In this document: in pieces, positions 41,576 through 50,729 of the stretch | How the letters are laid out: each line of letters starts with the position of its first letter | How positions within the stretch are numbered: position 1 is the stretch's first letter | Source of the DNA: Bathymodiolus brooksi | Taxonomy: Eukaryota; Mollusca; Bivalvia; Mytilida; Modiolidae | Direction: 5' to 3' | NCBI GenBank assembly: GCA_963680875.1 | Contig: OY804589.1 | Span: 20,790,413-20,854,412 of the forward strand | Length of the DNA: 64,000 nucleotides | The notes under the pieces: generated by a model | The model's input: the letters and a program-made list of their open reading frames with translations, nothing else | Told to the model about the DNA's origin: nothing | The model's database searches: none | Program-made: the position numbers and the translations under genes

Positions 41576-43747
41576 ACCAGCAGAGGTATCAACCCTGTGA
41601 TAGTAACACTGACTACTTGGTAGATGATACCTCCGGAGACTAATAGTCCACCGGCAGAGATATCAACCTAGTGATGGTAACACTGACTACTGGGTAGATG
41701 ATACCTCCGAGATTAATAATCCACCTGCAGAGGTATCAACCTAGTGATAGTAACACTGACTACTGGGTAGATGATATCTCCGGAGACTAATAGTCCACCA
41801 GCAGAGGTATCAACCTAGTGAGAGTAACACTGGCTACTGGGTAGATGATACATCCGGAGACTAGTAGTCCACCAGCACAGGTATCAACCTGGTGATAGTA
41901 ACACTGACTACTGGGTAGATGATACCTCCGGAGATTAATAGTCCACCCCCAGAGGTATCAACCTAGTGATAGAAACACTGACTACTGGGTAGATGATACC
42001 TCCGAAGACTAAAAGTCCACCAGTAGAGGTATCAACCTAGTGATAGTAACACAGACTACTGGGTAGATGATACCTCCGAAACTAATAGTCCAGAAGCAGA
42101 GATATCAACCTAGAGATAGTAACACTGACTACTGGGTAGATGATACCTCTGGAGATTAATAGTCCACCAGCAGAGGTATCAACCTAATGATAGTAACACT
42201 GACTACTGGGTAGATGATACCTCCGGAGACTAAAAGTCCACCAGTAGAGGTATCAACCTAGTGATAGAAACACTGACTACTGAGTAAATATTACCTCCGG
42301 AGACTAGTAGTCCACCAGCAGAGGTATCAACCTAGTGATAGTAACACTGACTACTGGGTAGATGATACCTTGGGGATTCAATAGTCCACAAGCAAAGGCA
42401 TCAACCTAGTGATAGTAACACTGGCTACTGGGTAGATGATACCTCCGGAGACTAATAGTCCACCAGCAGAGGTATCAACCTAGTGATAGTACCACTGACT
42501 ACTGGGTAGATGATACCTCCGGAGACTAATAGTCCACCAGCAGATATATCAACCTAGTGATGGTAACACTGACTACTGGGTAGATGATACCTCCGAAGAT
42601 TAATAATCCACTTGCAGAGTTATCAACCTAGTGATAGTAACACTGACTACTGGGTAGATGATACCTCCGGAGACTAATAGTCCACCAGCAGAGGTATCAA
42701 CCTAGTTATAGTAACACTGGCTACTGGGTAGATGATACCTCCGGAGATTAATAGTCCACCTGCAGATGTATCAACCTAGTGATAGTAACACTGACTACTC
42801 GGTAGATGATACCTCCGGAGACTAATAGTCCACCAGCAGAGGTATCAACCTAGTGATAGTAACACTGGCTACTGGGTAGATGATACCCTCGGAGATTAAT
42901 AATCCACCAACAGAGTTATCAACCTAATGATAGTAACACTGACTACTGGGTAGATGATACCTCCGTGACTAATAGTCCACCAGCAGAGGTATCATCCTAG
43001 TGATAGTAACAGACTACTGTGTAGATGATACCTCCGGAGACTAATAATCCACCAGCAGAGCTATCAACCTAGTGATAGTAACACTGACTACTTGGTATAT
43101 GATACCTCCGGTGACTAATAGTCCACCAGCGGAGGTATCAACCTAGTGATAGTAACACTGACTTCTAAGTAGATGATACCTCCGGAGACTAATAGTCCAC
43201 CAGCAGAGATATCAACATAGTGATAGTAACACTGACTACTGAGTAGATGATACCTCCGGAGACTAATAGTCCACCAGCAGAGGTATCAACCTAGTGATAG
43301 TAACACTGGCTACTGGTTGGATGATACCAGTGAGGACTAATAGTCCACCAGCAGAGGTATTAACGTAATGATAGTAACACTGACTACTGGGTAGATGATA
43401 CCTCCGGAGACTAATAGTCCACCAGCAGAGGTATCAACCTAGTGATAGTAACACTGACTACTGGGTAGATGATACCTCCGGTGACTAATAGTCCATCAGC
43501 AGAGGTATCAACCTTGTGATAGTAACACTGACTACTGGGTAGATGATACCTCCGGTGACTAATAATCCACCAGCAGAGGTATCAACCTAGTGATAGTAAC
43601 ACTGACTACTGAGTAGATGATACCTCCGGAGACTAATAGTCCACCAGCAGAGGTATCAACCTAGTGATAGTAACACTGGCTACTGGTTGGATGATACCAG
43701 CGAGGACTAATAGTTCACCAGCAGAGGTATCAACCTAGTGATAGTAA

Positions 43748-44148
43748 TACAAACGTAGATATCAAGTTTAGTGTACATGACCTTTATAGAGCACGCTCAT
43801 TATTTAGACAATATAATAAACTTAAATTAAAATTAATAAAATGTTACAAATATCTGTTAAATATCTGTTTTCAATGTATTCCATATAATATAATAACATA
43901 GCATGCAACATTGTAATAAGTTATGTTTTTCATAACCGATATGCTTAGTTTAAACATATTTTGTTAATTAATAAATATAGTACAATATGATAAATTTCAA
44001 TATGATACAATACAAATAATTAATGGGATTCGAAAACAAGTTTCGAAAAACTTATATTAATTCTTTTCCCTGTGTTTGTGGATGAACATGATGATTAGTT
44101 GGTGTTAGGTCAATTTTAAGTATCAAGAATGATTTTCAAATCTGCAAA
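43748..44148. repeat. Satellite-flanking unique segment, copy 1
   Basis: Directly after the last satellite monomer lies a segment starting TACAAACGTAGATATCAAGT. It matches 48,079-48,344, which sits at the same position beside the second, short satellite array. The match covers the first 200 bp or so (the run TTAGTGTACATGACCTTTAT is identical). After an extra stretch of about 135 bp present only here (roughly 43,940-44,072), it resumes at TGTTTGTGGATGAACATGAT. It ends near CAAATCTGCAAA. It has no coding potential. It is either the end of a mobile element that carries the satellite or one side of a segmental duplication. Confidence 0.85.
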
Positions 44149-44405
44149 TTTATTGACTAGATGTCGAACATCGAAAAAAACGGGCGTTGTTTTGACTATG
44201 ATGGTAATACCGTAATTCGCCAGTTTCGACGTTTCTCAAAATAAAACCAAATAAAACATTGATTCTGAAAGCCCACGTTTGTTGTGTGAAAATATTGCTA
44301 CCATCTCTGGAAAAGTGGAGTACGTTATATCGGTTAAGGTAAAATTATATCGGTCCTGGACACGGTTTCCACTGTTTTCCTGTGTTTGGATGGTATTCCA
44401 GTGTC
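44149..44405. other. Unique stretch, nothing recognised
   Basis: AT-rich sequence between the satellite flank and the zinc-finger exon. On the minus strand it lies downstream of that exon and could include its 3' untranslated region. I see no clear AATAAA signal close to the stop, no repeat, and no coding similarity that I recognise. Confidence 0.4.
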
Positions 44406-45945
44406 TTAGATATAGTATTCTGGTAATATATTAGGTTCAATGGACGGACTGTTGGAAGACTGGGGACTGTGAATTTGTCTTCTTTTTGTAGGACTATTGG
44501 AAGGTCTAGGTTCGGGGGAAGCGGGTCTCTGAACTAGCATCCTTGGCCTCACTTCAGGTCTTTCTTGGAGAGCTCGGTGACGGAGCATAGTTTCCCTTCT
44601 ATTACAAAATTGACCCCAAACGGGACAGGTAAATGTGTAGTTGTGGGATTTCTCGTCGGGACGGCTGAATTATTTTCCGCAGATGGTGCAGGAATAGGTT
44701 TGAGAAGATTGGACGTGGGTTTGCATGTGTCTAGTGAGATTGTGCTTCTCCATAAATTGTTTCCCACATGTGTCACACACGTACTTCTGAAACGATAAAA
44801 TAGAAACCCATGCTATGTTTGGGTAAAAATTGCAGTTGTATTTTTATTCCTGTTTTGAGATTTGATTGTCTTTTTGTTTGTGTGATGCATATATTTAGTG
44901 GAATGACCAGATCCCTTCTTTAGTCTGGTAGCTTGTGTGCTTCTTTTTTTCTTGGTCTCGTTATTTAATCGTGTATCTAAATACGTAGTAATGATTCCCA
45001 ACGGAGCTTCGTTATTTTTCTTTCCTTTTTTCATTAACCATACTATATTTAATAGTTATGTTTTATTTATCAAACCCAATGGATCTTTGATTAAAATGTA
45101 AACACATAATAAAAAAACACTTACGTTATTTTTATCCATCTTCATGCTTACTTGAACCTGGAAAAGAATGCATATTTGATAAGACTACATTACATACCAC
45201 CTGTACTACTTCACTGAAAATCGACTAAGAACTGAATGACATTAATAAAACTACACTAGTTCGGGCTTATACACTTGACGTAATGAAATCTTTTAAAATT
45301 ATAACAATATCTAGTAAGATTGTTCAAATAACTCGCATCTTATTTCATTTTTTCTGAAAGATTCATACTAAAAGTAAAAACTTTACAATATGTAGCAAAT
45401 GGAAAACTATTGTACAAAACGAAAATAATTTTACCTTTAACAATATGTAAGCTTTCCTTGTTTCTTCTTTTATTTGTATAAATCCTTTGTATTCTGAAAA
45501 AAAAGACGTTACGTTACACAATCATCAGAATTTGGGACATAATACTAAGAAAAAAGCATTTGTAGAAAACTTGTTAGAATAAATAGTACCAACGAAAAAT
45601 TATGGTACCTTAATTTTTTCTGAAAAGGAACGGGTTTGATTTTCAAAAATCTTTCAATAGTTTGAAGGAAATTATGAGAATATTGATTAAAACGTGTAAT
45701 TGGGAAACAGATGTTCTCCATAGAAAAGAAAATGTCACAATACGATCAGTCATTATACAAGACTATTGATTTTTATAAAATAGAAGACTGTTTCCTGAAT
45801 TAAAAATCAACGTGTGAAAAGACTACATGAATTAATTTGAAAACAGAAGATAATACTGATTAAAATATGCAAGTATAGTAGGATTGAGATGCTTACCTTT
45901 GTTCGAATATACATTCTCTACTATATTCCACAGGATAAACACATC
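44406..45945 (-). pseudogene. C2H2 zinc-finger gene fragment, four exons, frame broken
   Basis: I infer four minus-strand exons: 45,945-45,897, 45,493-45,435, 45,157-45,125 and 44,787-44,406. Each internal border is a plausible AG acceptor or GT donor (for example TTTTTTTTCAG before 45,493, TTCTTTTCCAG before 45,157, GTAAGT after 45,125). Phases fit through all junctions, giving ...NVYSNKE/YKGFIQIKEETRKAYILLK/VQVSMKMDKNN/KYVCDTCGK. The last exon encodes a C2H2 finger (YVCDTC, then HNLTRHMQTH), the start of a second (YSCTICGK), and a third degraded finger (FTCPVWGQF...RH) in which W replaces a zinc-binding Cys. The tail is rich in Ser, Pro and Arg. Two lesions break it: one extra A after CDTCGK (near 44,760) shifts the frame, and TAA at 44,671-44,673 interrupts finger two. 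C2H2 proteins usually bind DNA in the nucleus; the target here is unknown. It is a decayed gene, or a real gene with assembly errors. The 5' end was not found. Confidence 0.6.
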
Positions 45946-45985
45946 CTGTCACTATGAATGTTGGAATGAAAATGCCGATTTTCAA

Positions 45986-46162
45986 ATTGGAAAATACAAA
46001 GGTTAACATTTGAATTTGATTGGACAAAAGAACGGGATTCAACGAATGGTCAAAAATAAATGGTACAAACGCTCTCATTGGACATATAAGGAGAACCATG
46101 GTTGGCTAATGGAAAGGGGGATTGTGGCATTTCATTGGTCGAATTCCCAAGGTTTTTATTGG
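45986..46162 (-). promoter_or_regulatory. Cluster of five CCAAT boxes, candidate promoter
   Basis: ATTGG on the plus strand (CCAAT on the minus strand) occurs at 45,986-45,990, 46,019-46,023, 46,077-46,081, 46,134-46,138 and 46,158-46,162. CCAAT boxes are bound by NF-Y in animals. Here they are all in one orientation, just upstream of the most 5' zinc-finger exon I can see on the minus strand. That makes a promoter for that gene plausible, though no transcription start is visible. Confidence 0.35.
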
Positions 46163-46300
46163 TCGATATGTAAGCGGGAAAAATGGAATGCCCTATGGGG
46201 AAACTCCCAAAAGATTCCGAGTTGACCCCGAGGTGTTTCCGAAGAAAAAACGCTGGGAAAACCCGGTGAGAAAAAAGGCGGGCCGAATTATCTCCCTTAC

Positions 46301-46440
46301 ACTTCCCGTTACGTCACTCCCTATAAGTCATTTCTGGTGACTTCCGGTGATGCAATTTCCGGTCACTTCCGATGACGTTATTTCCTGTAGTTTCCGGTGA
46401 GACCATTTCCGGTGACGTCATTTCCGGTGATGTCACTGCT
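46301..46440. promoter_or_regulatory. CRE- and ETS-like site cluster in a short degenerate repeat
   Basis: A 140-bp stretch repeats a TTTCCGGTGACGTCA-like motif about six times. It contains a perfect CRE palindrome TGACGTCA at 46,413-46,420, near-CRE sites TTACGTCA at 46,309-46,316 and TGACGTTA at 46,373-46,380, and several ACTTCCGG or TTTCCGG (ETS-type) cores. ETS plus CRE combinations are typical of animal CpG-rich promoters. It lies 360-500 bp upstream of the most 5' zinc-finger exon found. It could equally be a small minisatellite whose unit happens to resemble these sites. Confidence 0.4.
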
Positions 46441-46484
46441 CCTCACCACTCCTCCTCAAATACGCGCCCGATTCAACATGACAT

Positions 46485-46585
46485 ACTACTAACGGGGTAC
46501 GAACTCACAACGTCAGTGGTGATTGGCACTGATTGTACCGGTAGTTGTATATCTAACTACCGCACGACCATGACGACAGCCCCTG
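46485..46585 (-). mobile_element. tRNA-like SINE head (fragment)
   Basis: Read on the minus strand, GGGGCTGTCGTCATGGTCGT begins a tRNA-like segment. It ends in GTTGTGAGTTCGTACCCCG, which resembles a polymerase III B box (GGTTCGANNCC) with one mismatch. A possible A-box region (GGTCGTGCGGTAGTTAG) sits about 65 bp before it. This spacing fits a tRNA-derived SINE head. No clear SINE body or poly-A/microsatellite tail follows, so it is a fragment or a decayed tRNA-like sequence. Confidence 0.4.
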
Positions 46586-47646
46586 TTAAATATCGAATGT
46601 CAATTTATTCCGTAAAATATTGTAAATAAGGGTAATAACAAAATTAACGAAATCCGAACAATCTTACAAAGGGAAAGTCAAAACTCATAAGTATATAAAC
46701 AGACAAAATCAGTAATATAGCATCCTACACTACACTAATAAAAACGTAGATAAAAATTTAATACGCACTAGGCGATTCTGCAATACTCTCCATTATGTAC
46801 GCTAACATTCAAAAGATTGGAAAACCAAATAAAAAACATCTTATGGAGCACGAACACAGTAAGGGCATAAACAGGATAGCCAACAATCGGGCTATGGTCA
46901 CATATGCCCGAGGAAGGAGAACAATAGTCTTAGCAATAATTACATTATTTAGTAACTGTATAATTTCAATATAGGATTAAACGCATTTTTTTCCGGAGTT
47001 TATCTATGTATAACCTGGACCAATTCACTCACAAACAAATAAAAATCCTTATAATTCTGTAACTAAGTATTTTTTGTTCAATTGTCTTGAAAATTTACCT
47101 TTGGGGATCCCCAGTACGCGCACATACATTCCATTGATGTGTGTCGGCCATCAATAATAAAATGCACTAACCTTGTTTTTCTACATTGATAACTAGACGG
47201 TGATGTAATTAAGTTACTGATATTTTCCAATTTTATGGCATTTTCCATTTAGCTACTCAAGAAAGTAAAATGCTCACAAAATCGTAAAATAAATCAGTAA
47301 CCAGCTTGTGGCAATCAGCGTCCCTTGTAAACAACGTCACAGGATGACGATATATTGCAAAAGTCAGAGTCGATAGATGGTAGTCTTAAGTATTGTTTCC
47401 GGAATTACTTTTTTATGACAACAATACAAGCTTTTTTCTTTCATTGACATTTATCTTTTTTATTTCATATCTAACAATAATTGTCGATTATTAACAATAC
47501 ACATTGTTTATTTTATCTTTTCTTATTATCGGGAATCCAAGCCGACATTTGACTTACATCACGAACAAAAGTAGTCCGGTGAATATCGCCCCTCGAAAAA
47601 TAAACTGACAAAAAACCCACCTCCATAAGCGCGTATACCCATTAAT
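46586..47646. other. Unique stretch, nothing recognised
   Basis: About 1 kb of AT-rich sequence up to the second satellite array. All frames have frequent stops. I see no tandem repeat, no splice-compatible coding segment and no recognisable element. It ends abruptly in the middle of a satellite monomer (TGAGTAAATGATACCTCCGG), which marks the left border of the short array. Confidence 0.4.
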
Positions 47647-48078
47647 GAGTAAATGATACCTCCGGAGACTAATAGTCCACCAGCAGAGGTATCAACCTAG
47701 TGATAGTAACACTGACTACTGGGTAGATGGTACCTCCGGAGACGAATAGTCCACCATCAGAGGTATCAACCTAGTGATAGTAACACTGACTACTGGGTAG
47801 ATGATACCTCCGGATATTAATAGTCCACCAGCAGAGGTATCAACCTATTGAGAGTAACACTGACTACTGGGTAGATGATACCACCGGAGACTAATAGTCC
47901 ACCAGCAGAGGTATGAACCTAGTGATAGTAAGACTGACTACTGGGTAGGTGATACCTCCGGAGACTAATAGTCCACCTCCAGAGGTATCAACCTAGTGAT
48001 AGTAACACTGACTACTGGTAGGTGATACCAGCGAGGACTAATAGTCCACCAGCAGAGGTATCAACCTAGTGATAGTAA
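47647..48078. repeat. Short second array of the 74-bp satellite, about six copies
   Basis: Six monomers of the same 74-bp satellite lie in the same orientation as the large array, some 3.9 kb beyond its end. The last monomer carries the unusual GATACCAGCGAGGACTAATA variant, which is also the last monomer of the large array (near 43,692). It is followed by the same unique flank. The shared terminal variant and flank show that the two array ends are homologous. Confidence 0.95.
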
Positions 48079-48344
48079 TACAAACGTAGATATCAAGTTT
48101 AGTGTACATGACCTTTATAGAGTACGCTCATTATTTAGACAATATAATATGCTTAAAATAAAATGAATAAAATGTTACAAATATCTGTTAAATATCTGTT
48201 TTTAATGTATTCCAAATAAAATAATAACATAGCAACATTGTAATAAGTTCAATTGTTCATAACCGCTATGTTTGTGGATGAACATGATGATTAGTTGGTG
48301 CTAAGTCAATTCTAAGCATCAAGAATAAATTTCAAATCTACAAA
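48079..48344. repeat. Satellite-flanking unique segment, copy 2
   Basis: Homologous to 43,748-44,148 with scattered substitutions and lacking its central stretch of about 135 bp: ATAACCGCTATG joins directly to TTTGTGGATGAACATG. It begins immediately after the last satellite monomer and fades near CAAATCTACAAA. Confidence 0.85.
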
Positions 48345-48429
48345 GTATACATATACAATTATACAAATATAGCATCGTGGTTAGTAAGTAATAGACTATC
48401 GATATTACCGGTTTTTATGGTGAATTTAA

Positions 48430-48875
48430 TCGTATGAGGCAGACTTCATACAGTGGCTTCTCAAGAAAAACGAAAAGAAACTAGCCCGATCATTTAATTT
48501 CACGTTTCGCTATATGTCCTTTCACTAAATAATTCTAGGTTTGGTGATTTCGTTGATCGCATCTATCCCATTGAGCTCCAAATAAAGGATACCACAGATA
48601 CAAATAGGTCTGCTTCATACCTTGACCTACTCTTCGAAATATACATTGAGGGGAGATTAAGAACGAAACATTACGACAAAAGAGATGACTTCAATTTTCC
48701 CATTGTGAACTTTCCATTTATATGTAGCAACATTCGAGCTGCACCTGCATATGGATTATATATCTTGCAGTTGATACGATATTCCAGAGCTTGTGATTCC
48801 TATCAGGATTTCCTTGATAGAGGGTTGCTTTTAACAAGGAAGCTACTGAACCAATGGTTCCTCTTAGTTAATTAA
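48430..48875 (+). pseudogene. Reverse-transcriptase-like retroelement fragment, active site deleted
   Basis: Two abutting frames read as one protein. 48,430-48,514 gives SYEADFIQWLLKKNEKKLAR followed by SFNFTFRY. 48,516-48,875 gives VLSLNNSRFGDF, YPIELQIKDTTD, SASYLDLLFEI, YDKRDDFNFPIVNFPFI and LIRYSRACDSYQDFLDRGLL, then a stop. I recognise this as the region around and after the catalytic YxDD box of a reverse transcriptase that is abundant in mollusc and cnidarian predicted proteins. The box itself is missing: the frame jumps between FRY and VLSL by a length consistent with a small deletion of about 7 bp that removes the two catalytic aspartates. Frame-shifted remnants seem to continue to about 48,930. 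The upstream domains are absent. The retroelement clade is not determined. Confidence 0.6.
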
Positions 48876-49029
48876 AGTTTTATTTAAGAAGGGTATGTCG
48901 ATAGAAGATGATATGATTACCAATATTATATAATCACCAAAAAACGCTTATACCTATCTTTTATATAGAAAACGTTGTTTATTTTATTCATATTATATAC
49001 TAGTATTTGAGCATAACTTTTAAAAACCT

Positions 49030-49255
49030 TATCCTGTGCAATCATTGCCTGTGACCACTAAAAAAGTGAGTTCGAACTCCGTTCATGGCGAGGTGTACTC
49101 GAAACAACATTATGTGATAAATTTGTCAGTGACTTGCGTTAGGTCGGTTGTTTTTTCCGGGCACTCCGATTTCCTCTACCAATGAAACTAACCGCGGCGA
49201 TATAGCTCAAATATTGTTGAAAGTGGCGTTAAAGATCATAAACCAAACCTGAAAT
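49030..49255 (+). mobile_element. Bivalve-type SINE
   Basis: A polymerase III B-box-like GAGTTCGAACTCCG at about 49,067-49,081 is followed by a body with TTGCGTTAGGTCGGTTG, then TTTTCCGGGCACTCCGATTT. The 3' part ATTGTTGAAAGTGGCGTTAA leads into AAACCAAA. This combination (B box, GGGCACTCCG block, GGCGTTAAA end) matches the architecture of tRNA-derived SINEs that I know from bivalves. The A-box half is weak or missing, so the 5' end is uncertain. It is old, as judged by many departures from the usual block sequences. Confidence 0.65.
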
Positions 49256-49640
49256 TCTTGAAGCTTGTTTTCCTAATAACATTGGCTGAATTATTCATTA
49301 CAGATATGATATGTACTGTTTGGAACACGAAATGCATTGGAAAACTGTAATATTTTCCAGAAATAATAAATATGTACTTGTAACTTGTAAACTAGCTATT
49401 CCCTTTGTATGTTATTCATACTTGGTGTATAACTTTAAAACAATAATTATACAGACTATTGAAGCTGCGGTTGAAAACAAAATGGGACGATTTCCTAATG
49501 TATATACATGTATATATACTGAACAAGAAAAGCTTAGCAAGAAATATTTTTTTTTTATTTTATATTTTCAAAATTAATTTAGATTTCATTGCATAGCAAT
49601 AAATATATTGTCCTAACAATCAATAACAACAATAAAGATG
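49256..49640. other. Unique stretch, nothing recognised
   Basis: AT-rich sequence between the SINE and the Tc1-like element. An open frame of 88 codons on the plus strand (49,311-49,577) has no recognisable domain and AT-driven composition, so I do not call it a gene. The left end of the Tc1-like element probably lies somewhere after 49,570, but no inverted terminal repeat was found. Confidence 0.35.
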
Positions 49641-49727
49641 AACATGAACGTACAAAAAATCGTAATGCACAAACTTCCTGATTTGCAATACGTGACACAT
49701 GATGAATTCACACATAAATCCACAATG

Positions 49728-50729
49728 TCAGTATATTGTCCAGGCCCCGTTGGCAATAATGGTAGCTATGCATCTTTTTTGCATGCCTCTGATGATTTGT
49801 TGGAACTTGTACTGTGGAATGACGTTCCATTCAATGATGAGCGCGTTTTCCAATTCCTGCAAGGATTTGAATGGATGATGATTCTCTCGAATTTGTCTGC
49901 TTAGAATGCCCAAAACATGTTCAATAGGAGCAAGATGAGGAGAACAACTCGGCCATGGCAATGTATTAACATTGTTGGCCTGTAAAAAGTTCGTGGAGAG
50001 ACAAGCGGTGTGTGACCAAGTATTGTCCTGCTGAAAGACAAAACGAGTGTTTCTGTGCATGAAGAGCATCACGACAGGGCGTCAATGTCATCGCAGTTTC
50101 GCTGTGCATTCAGTGTTTGTCTTATCAGAATCAAGTTGGTCTTTCCTGCGTAATGTACTCCTTCCCACAACAGTAACTAACTGCCACCAACTGGCATAAC
50201 ACAAACGCCGCAAAGCGTTCACCAGTCCGTCTCCAGACACGAATGCGACCATCTGCAAACTTTAGTGTGAATCGAGATTCATCCGAAAAAAATACTGTCC
50301 TCCAGTTTCTGCGCAATTGCTGATTTGTCCATGCATGTCGCTGTATTTTGTGGTGGACAGTTAAATCCATACATTTATGTGGTCTTATTGATTTGAAACG
50401 ACAAGCTTTAATTTTATTGCGACTGCTTGCGCGGATATGTGGACTCCAGTTGCTCTCCGTACTCTGTCGACAATCCTTGTTGCTAGTAAGAAGTGGTCAC
50501 GACCTGCTCTGATCTTGATGTAACGTTCTTCTCTAGGAGTGAGACGTTTTGGTCTACCGGATCTTGGCCTATCCTTAGCTGTGCCAGTGGTCCTGAGACG
50601 TTGTGTTAACCTCCATATGGTTGTACTGTGAACACCAAATGCCACAGCAATGTACTTTACGGTCATTCTGCCTTCCAACATACCGATTACGGTCATTCTG
50701 TGGAAGTCCTCTACCGCGTCCCATAACAC
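49728..50729 (-). pseudogene. Tc1/mariner (DD34E) transposase, broken
   Basis: Three minus-strand pieces in different frames make one transposase. Piece one (50,729-50,385, 114 residues) holds the helix-turn-helix DNA-binding region, including FGVHSTTIWRLTQRLRTTG and the linker GRPKRLTPREERYI. Piece two (50,370-50,131) has the first catalytic Asp in VFFSDESRF followed by RIRVWRRTGERFA. Piece three (50,072-49,728) has the second Asp in FQQDNTWSHTA and the catalytic Glu in SPHLAPIEHVL; 34 residues separate them, giving the DD34E signature of Tc1. All three catalytic residues survive, but two frame breaks (near 50,380 and between 50,131 and 50,072) with in-frame stops make it non-functional. Family transposases cut and paste DNA at TA sites in the nucleus. 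I could not locate terminal inverted repeats or a TA duplication, so element borders (perhaps about 49,580-50,920) are open. Confidence 0.92.

Larger units (their letters stand above)
1..43747. repeat. 74-bp satellite array, about 590 tandem copies
   Basis: A single head-to-tail array with a 74-bp monomer fills two thirds of the window. No transposon or gene interrupts it. The most constant core of each unit is GTAACACTGACTACTGGGTA, followed by GATGATACCTCCGGAGA, then TAATAGTCCACCAGCAGAGG and TATCAACCTAGTGATA. Most units differ from consensus at only a few positions. Some units are 1-4 bp short, for example where TACCTCCGG becomes TACCCCGG. Distinct variant monomers, such as CTTGAGGAATC or CTTGGGCAATT in place of CTCCGGAGACT, recur in fixed neighbour order, which shows higher-order organisation. 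The array is cut by the window's left edge and becomes more irregular over its last 1.2 kb, as satellite borders often do. There are no spacers of unique sequence, so it is not CRISPR. I cannot tell whether it is centromeric, heterochromatic or element-borne. Confidence 0.97.

Noticed and set aside
1..43747. CRISPR array
   Set aside because: Repeats are contiguous, with no unique spacers, and the context is eukaryotic with introns and SINEs.
1..43747. Tandem tRNA genes or tRNA-like units, because the monomer is 74 bp with several hairpins
   Set aside because: There are no A or B boxes, no T-loop sequence and no 7-bp acceptor stem in the right arrangement. The length match is coincidental.
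1..43747. Hammerhead ribozyme in the satellite (GATGA followed by GGAAAC in some variants)
   Set aside because: The CTGATGA core reads TAGATGA, no stem II can form between it and the GAAA, and most monomers have GGAGAC instead.
46372..46629. 85-codon plus-strand open frame with SGD(V)ISGDV repeats
   Set aside because: It is produced by the short CRE/ETS-like repeat and runs into the SINE-like head; no domain is recognised.
49638..49904. 88-codon plus-strand open frame
   Set aside because: It is antisense to the conserved catalytic part of the Tc1 transposase.
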